Source of the DNA: DATBLE01 sp963791425
GTDB taxonomy: Bacteria; Actinomycetota; Thermoleophilia; Gaiellales; Gaiellaceae
DNA length: 64,000 nucleotides
Direction: 5' to 3'
NCBI GenBank assembly: GCA_963791425.1
Contig: CAWBSE010000008.1
Location: 308,343 to 372,342 of the forward strand
This document shows positions 61,708 to 64,000 of the stretch, piece by piece. Made by a program: the position numbers and the translations under genes. Each line of letters begins with the position of its first letter. The first letter of the stretch is position 1. The notes under the pieces were generated by a model. It saw only the letters and a list, made by a program, of their open reading frames with translations, did no database searches and was not told where the DNA came from.

Positions 61708-61804
61708 TAGCGAAGGGGAGTATCCATCCCAGGCGTCTCGTCATCACGGCTCGCTCGTTGAGCCCGGGGCGCCGGCCTTCACCGGCTCGGAGAGACCTTC
61801 GGCA
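61708..61804 (+). promoter_or_regulatory. yybP-ykoY (manganese) riboswitch
   Basis: P1 is formed by CGAAGG (61711-61716) and CCTTCG (61796-61801). After P1 comes GGGAGTA, a conserved loop element; the middle has GTCATCACGGC and the CCGGGGCGCCGG stem, and the 3' side ends GAGAC just before P1. This is the consensus layout of the Mn2+-sensing yybP-ykoY RNA. It ends about 24 nt before the TerC start, so Mn2+ probably controls translation or a nearby terminator for the TerC operon. Confidence 0.72.
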
Positions 61805-61827
61805 GCACGACGACAGGAGATCTGTTC

Positions 61828-62805
61828 GTGGCAGCCGTCTGGGTCTGGGTTCTCTTCGCAGCCGCGGTGCTCGCAGTACTCCTGCTGGACCTTCTGGCAT
61901 TCCATCGCGGAGCGCGCGAGGTGCGAGTGCGCGAGGCGGGCGCCTGGACGCTCGTCTGGTTCGGGCTGGCTGTGGCCTTCGCCGGGATCCTGTGGGTCTG
62001 GCGCGGCGGAGGCGACGCGACGGAGTACCTGACCGGCTACGTGGTCGAGCGCAGCCTCTCGATCGACAACGTCTTCGTGCTCGCGGTGATCTTTGCCTAC
62101 TTCGGCGTTCCGACCGCGTTCAGGCACCGGGCGCTCCTGTGGGGCGTGGTCGGCGCACTGGTGCTCCGCGCAGGCTTCATCGCGGTGGGGGCGGCCGCGC
62201 TGGAGAGGTTCTCCTGGACGGTGTATGTCCTCGGCGGGCTCTTGGTCGTGACCGGCGTGCGGCTGGCGGTGCGCGACGTGGAGGCCCATCCACATCGGAA
62301 CGTGGTCCTCAGGGCGATGCGCCGGGTGGTCCCGATGACGGACGAGTTTCACGGCCAGCGGTTCCTGGTTCGCCGAAACCGCCGCCTGATGGCAACGCCG
62401 ATGCTCGCTGTGCTGGTTGTCGTCGCGTCCACGGACGTCGCGTTCGCGGTCGACTCTGTGCCGGCGATTTTTGCGGTCACGAACGACCCGTTCCTGGTCT
62501 TCGCGGCGAACGCGTTCTCGGTGCTCGGGATGCTCGCGCTGTACTTCCTGCTCGCCGGGATGCTCGACCGGTTCCGCTATCTGCGTCCCGGGCTGGCGGC
62601 GATCCTGGTCTTCGTCGGGGTCAAGATGGGCATCGGGCACGTGTACGCGATCCCGACCGGGGTCTCGCTGGCCGTGATCCTCACGATTCTCACCGTCGCC
62701 GTCGCCGCGTCGCTTTTCGGCGAGCGCCGCGCCCGTGCTGCCGTGTCGGCGCACGAGCGGAGCGGCGGCGGAACTTCGTTCATGCCAGATCCAACGAGGA
62801 GATGA
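61828..62805 (+). CDS. TerC-family membrane protein, Mn2+ exporter candidate
   Basis: A 325-residue TerC protein with about nine helices. VERSLSIDNVFVLAVIFAYFGVP and VVVASTDVAFAVDSVPAIFAVTNDPFLVFAANAFSVLGMLALYFLLAGMLDRFRYLRPGLAAILVFVGVKMGI hold the acidic metal-binding DN and D-S-V-P-A motifs in helices. TerC/Alx proteins export Mn2+, in line with the riboswitch directly upstream. GTG start with CAGGAGA. It is first of a coupled three-gene set: TerC, Usp, DMT transporter. Confidence 0.9.
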   Translation: MAAVWVWVLFAAAVLAVLLLDLLAFHRGAREVRVREAGAWTLVWFGLAVAFAGILWVWRGGGDATEYLTGYVVERSLSIDNVFVLAVIFAYFGVPTAFRHRALLWGVVGALVLRAGFIAVGAAALERFSWTVYVLGGLLVVTGVRLAVRDVEAHPHRNVVLRAMRRVVPMTDEFHGQRFLVRRNRRLMATPMLAVLVVVASTDVAFAVDSVPAIFAVTNDPFLVFAANAFSVLGMLALYFLLAGMLDRFRYLRPGLAAILVFVGVKMGIGHVYAIPTGVSLAVILTILTVAVAASLFGERRARAAVSAHERSGGGTSFMPDPTRR

Positions 62806-62810
62806 TCAGC

Positions 62811-63635
62811 GTGTTCGACGGTTTTCACACTGCGATTGTCGGTGTCGACGGCTCCGATGCGGGCTTTGCCGCCCTCGACGAGGCGCGGCGCCTGCTCGCG
62901 CGCGGGGGAGTCCTTGACGCCGTCACCGTCTGCGAGGAGTGGCGTTCTGTCCATGCCGGACTGCTGGGCGCCGCCCGAGTCGCGGGAAACATCCACAAGG
63001 TAGCCGTCTCCGCGCAGGCCGGGGCCTCGGCGAGGCTCGCCGGGCACGGGGGCGCGTCGGCGCGGCTGCTGCACGGCACGACGAAACACCTGCTGCTGGA
63101 GGCGATGGCCCAGGCGCACGCCGATCTCCTCGCGGTCGGTAGCCACGAGCACGGCCGCGCTTCCGAGATCCTGATCGGCGGCCTCGTCGGTGAGTTCGTC
63201 CACGAGATCCGAGAATCGGTGCTCGTCGCGCGGCTGCGGGGGCCCGAGACGGGCTCGATCGTCGTCGGCGTCGACGGCTCGCCGACGTCGCTCGGTGCTT
63301 TCGCGATCGCCCAGGCCCTCGCCGCCCGCGAGGGTGTCGATCTCGTCGCTGTCGCCGCCGAGGGAGGCAAGGGTGTTGACCCGTTCGTGCTGGACGAGAT
63401 CCCCGGGCTCGAGCGGCGCTCCGGCCATCCCGTGAAAGTGCTCGTGACCGCCGTCACCGCCGCAGACCTGCTTGTAGTGGGCAGCCGCGGCCTGCACGGA
63501 ATCGCGGCGCTCGGAAGCGTCAGCGAGCGGGTTGTCCATCAAGCGCCGTGTTCGGTGCTCGTCGTCCGCGGGACCGCGCTCACCCGGACATTGACGGGCG
63601 ATCTGATGGGAGCGAAGGGCATGGCGGCGCGGTGA
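62811..63635 (+). CDS. Tandem universal stress protein
   Basis: A 274-residue protein with two Usp domains. Domain 1: TAIVGVDGSDAGFAAL...HADLLAVGSHEHGRASEILIGGLVGEFVHEIRESVLVARL. Domain 2: SIVVGVDGSPTSLGAFAIAQAL...ADLLVVGSRGLHGIAALGSVSERVVHQAPCSVLVVR with the G-x2-G-x9-G-S ATP motif. The GTG at 62811 has GAGGAG at good spacing; the ATG at 62802 is too close to it. The overlap with TerC implies that the protein is made under high Mn2+. Confidence 0.85.
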   Translation: MFDGFHTAIVGVDGSDAGFAALDEARRLLARGGVLDAVTVCEEWRSVHAGLLGAARVAGNIHKVAVSAQAGASARLAGHGGASARLLHGTTKHLLLEAMAQAHADLLAVGSHEHGRASEILIGGLVGEFVHEIRESVLVARLRGPETGSIVVGVDGSPTSLGAFAIAQALAAREGVDLVAVAAEGGKGVDPFVLDEIPGLERRSGHPVKVLVTAVTAADLLVVGSRGLHGIAALGSVSERVVHQAPCSVLVVRGTALTRTLTGDLMGAKGMAAR

Positions 63636-64000
63636 GGATCGGGCTCGCACTCGCGGTGACGCTGACGTCGGCGTTCGCTCTCAACCTCGGGTACCTGATC
63701 GAGCACGAAGCAGCACGTACGCTGCCGCCGATTTCGCTCCGAGCGCCGATCCGCTCCGCCCGGCGGCTCGTCGGCAGCCGGCGCTGGCTGCTCGGATTCG
63801 CCAGCGAGGTGACCGGCTGGGCGCTCTTCGTGCTCGCGCGTCCCGCTGGCGCTGCTGTCGCTCGTTCAGGCAACGGCGGCGGGCGGGATTGCGATCCTCG
63901 CGCTCATGGTCGCGCACGTGACGAAGGTCCCACTGACGCGGCTCGAGCGTCTTGGCGTCGCGATCTCGGTGGCCGGGCTGGTGCTGCTCGGCCTCTCCCT
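63632..64000 (+). CDS. DMT-family transporter, N-terminal part (frameshift, runs off the window)
   Basis: GTG start overlapping the Usp stop (GTGA). RIGLALAVTLTSAFALNLGYLIEHEAARTLPPISLRAPIRSARRLVGSRRWLLGFASEVTGWALFVLA leads, after one extra C in the CCC run near 63842, to PLALLSLVQATAAGGIAILALMVAHVTKVPLTRLERLGVAISVAGLVLLGLSL in the next frame. The pattern of short helices with YLIEHEA and GWALFVLA...LVQA matches an actinobacterial drug/metabolite transporter (EamA-like) family. The C-terminus is beyond the window. Confidence 0.68.
   Translation, partial: MRIGLALAVTLTSAFALNLGYLIEHEAARTLPPISLRAPIRSARRLVGSRRWLLGFASEVTGWALFVLARPAGAAVARSGNGGGRDCDPRAHGRARDEGPTDAARASWRRDLGGRAGAARPLP

Overview
The window is high-GC and reads as one contiguous piece of an actinobacterial chromosome. 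Supporting signs are GTG/TTG starts, many leaderless promoters, an F420-type luciferase-like oxidoreductase, two MalT-like (LAL) LuxR regulators, DUF6325/DUF2252 genes and acyl-CoA catabolic clusters. A deep-branching actinobacterium of the Thermoleophilia type (Gaiellales/Solirubrobacterales) is my best guess, from gene content only. No phage, transposase, CRISPR or rRNA was seen.

Layout. 1-3.2 kb: end of an MFS exporter, a TRIC-type channel, a flavodoxin and an SDR. 3.2-34 kb: an envelope/stress region. It holds a DUF1269-arylsulfatase fusion, small membrane proteins, a Usp-like/GAP operon, DUF4239, DUF2252 and DUF6325 genes, a radical-SAM sulfatase maturase, PRC-barrel, RDD and PLDc_N proteins, a Na+/H+ antiporter, PPK2 and PPK1 polyphosphate kinases, a K+ channel, an ATP-grasp plus class II amidotransferase pair, two LAL regulators, twin secreted Ig-like proteins and a DUF1996 protein. 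34-44 kb: core genes, namely an acyltransferase, the primary sigma factor, a homocysteine methyltransferase/methylenetetrahydrofolate reductase fusion, a CvpA-trypsin protease and a branched-chain amino acid ABC operon. 44-59 kb: lipid or xenobiotic catabolism, including a chain of translationally coupled minus-strand genes (two acyl-CoA dehydrogenases, an acyl-CoA ligase, SDRs, thioesterases, a haloalkane-dehalogenase-like enzyme and a GlcD-type oxidase). 59-64 kb: tRNA-Asp, a 2.3-kb segment bracketed by a copy of the tRNA 3' half, then a Mn riboswitch-TerC-Usp-DMT transporter operon.

The most interesting signal is a palindrome, TCATCCC-N3-GGGATGA and variants, found 13 times between 3.25 and 31.97 kb. 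It usually lies 35-80 bp upstream of a start codon, and I did not find it by eye in the other half of the window. It precedes both LAL regulators, the sulfatase, the sulfatase maturase, both PLDc_N genes, both Ig-like genes and most of the stress-type genes. I infer a local, autoregulated LAL regulon.

The sequence carries many single-base indels, mostly in short G or C runs. They break the sulfatase, SRPBCC, glyoxalase-like, secreted protein, PPK1, both LAL regulators, a serine hydrolase and the terminal DMT transporter. In several cases removing or adding one base in the run restores a coherent protein, so sequencing or assembly error is more likely than mass gene decay. Coordinates of those genes are given for the reconstructed product.
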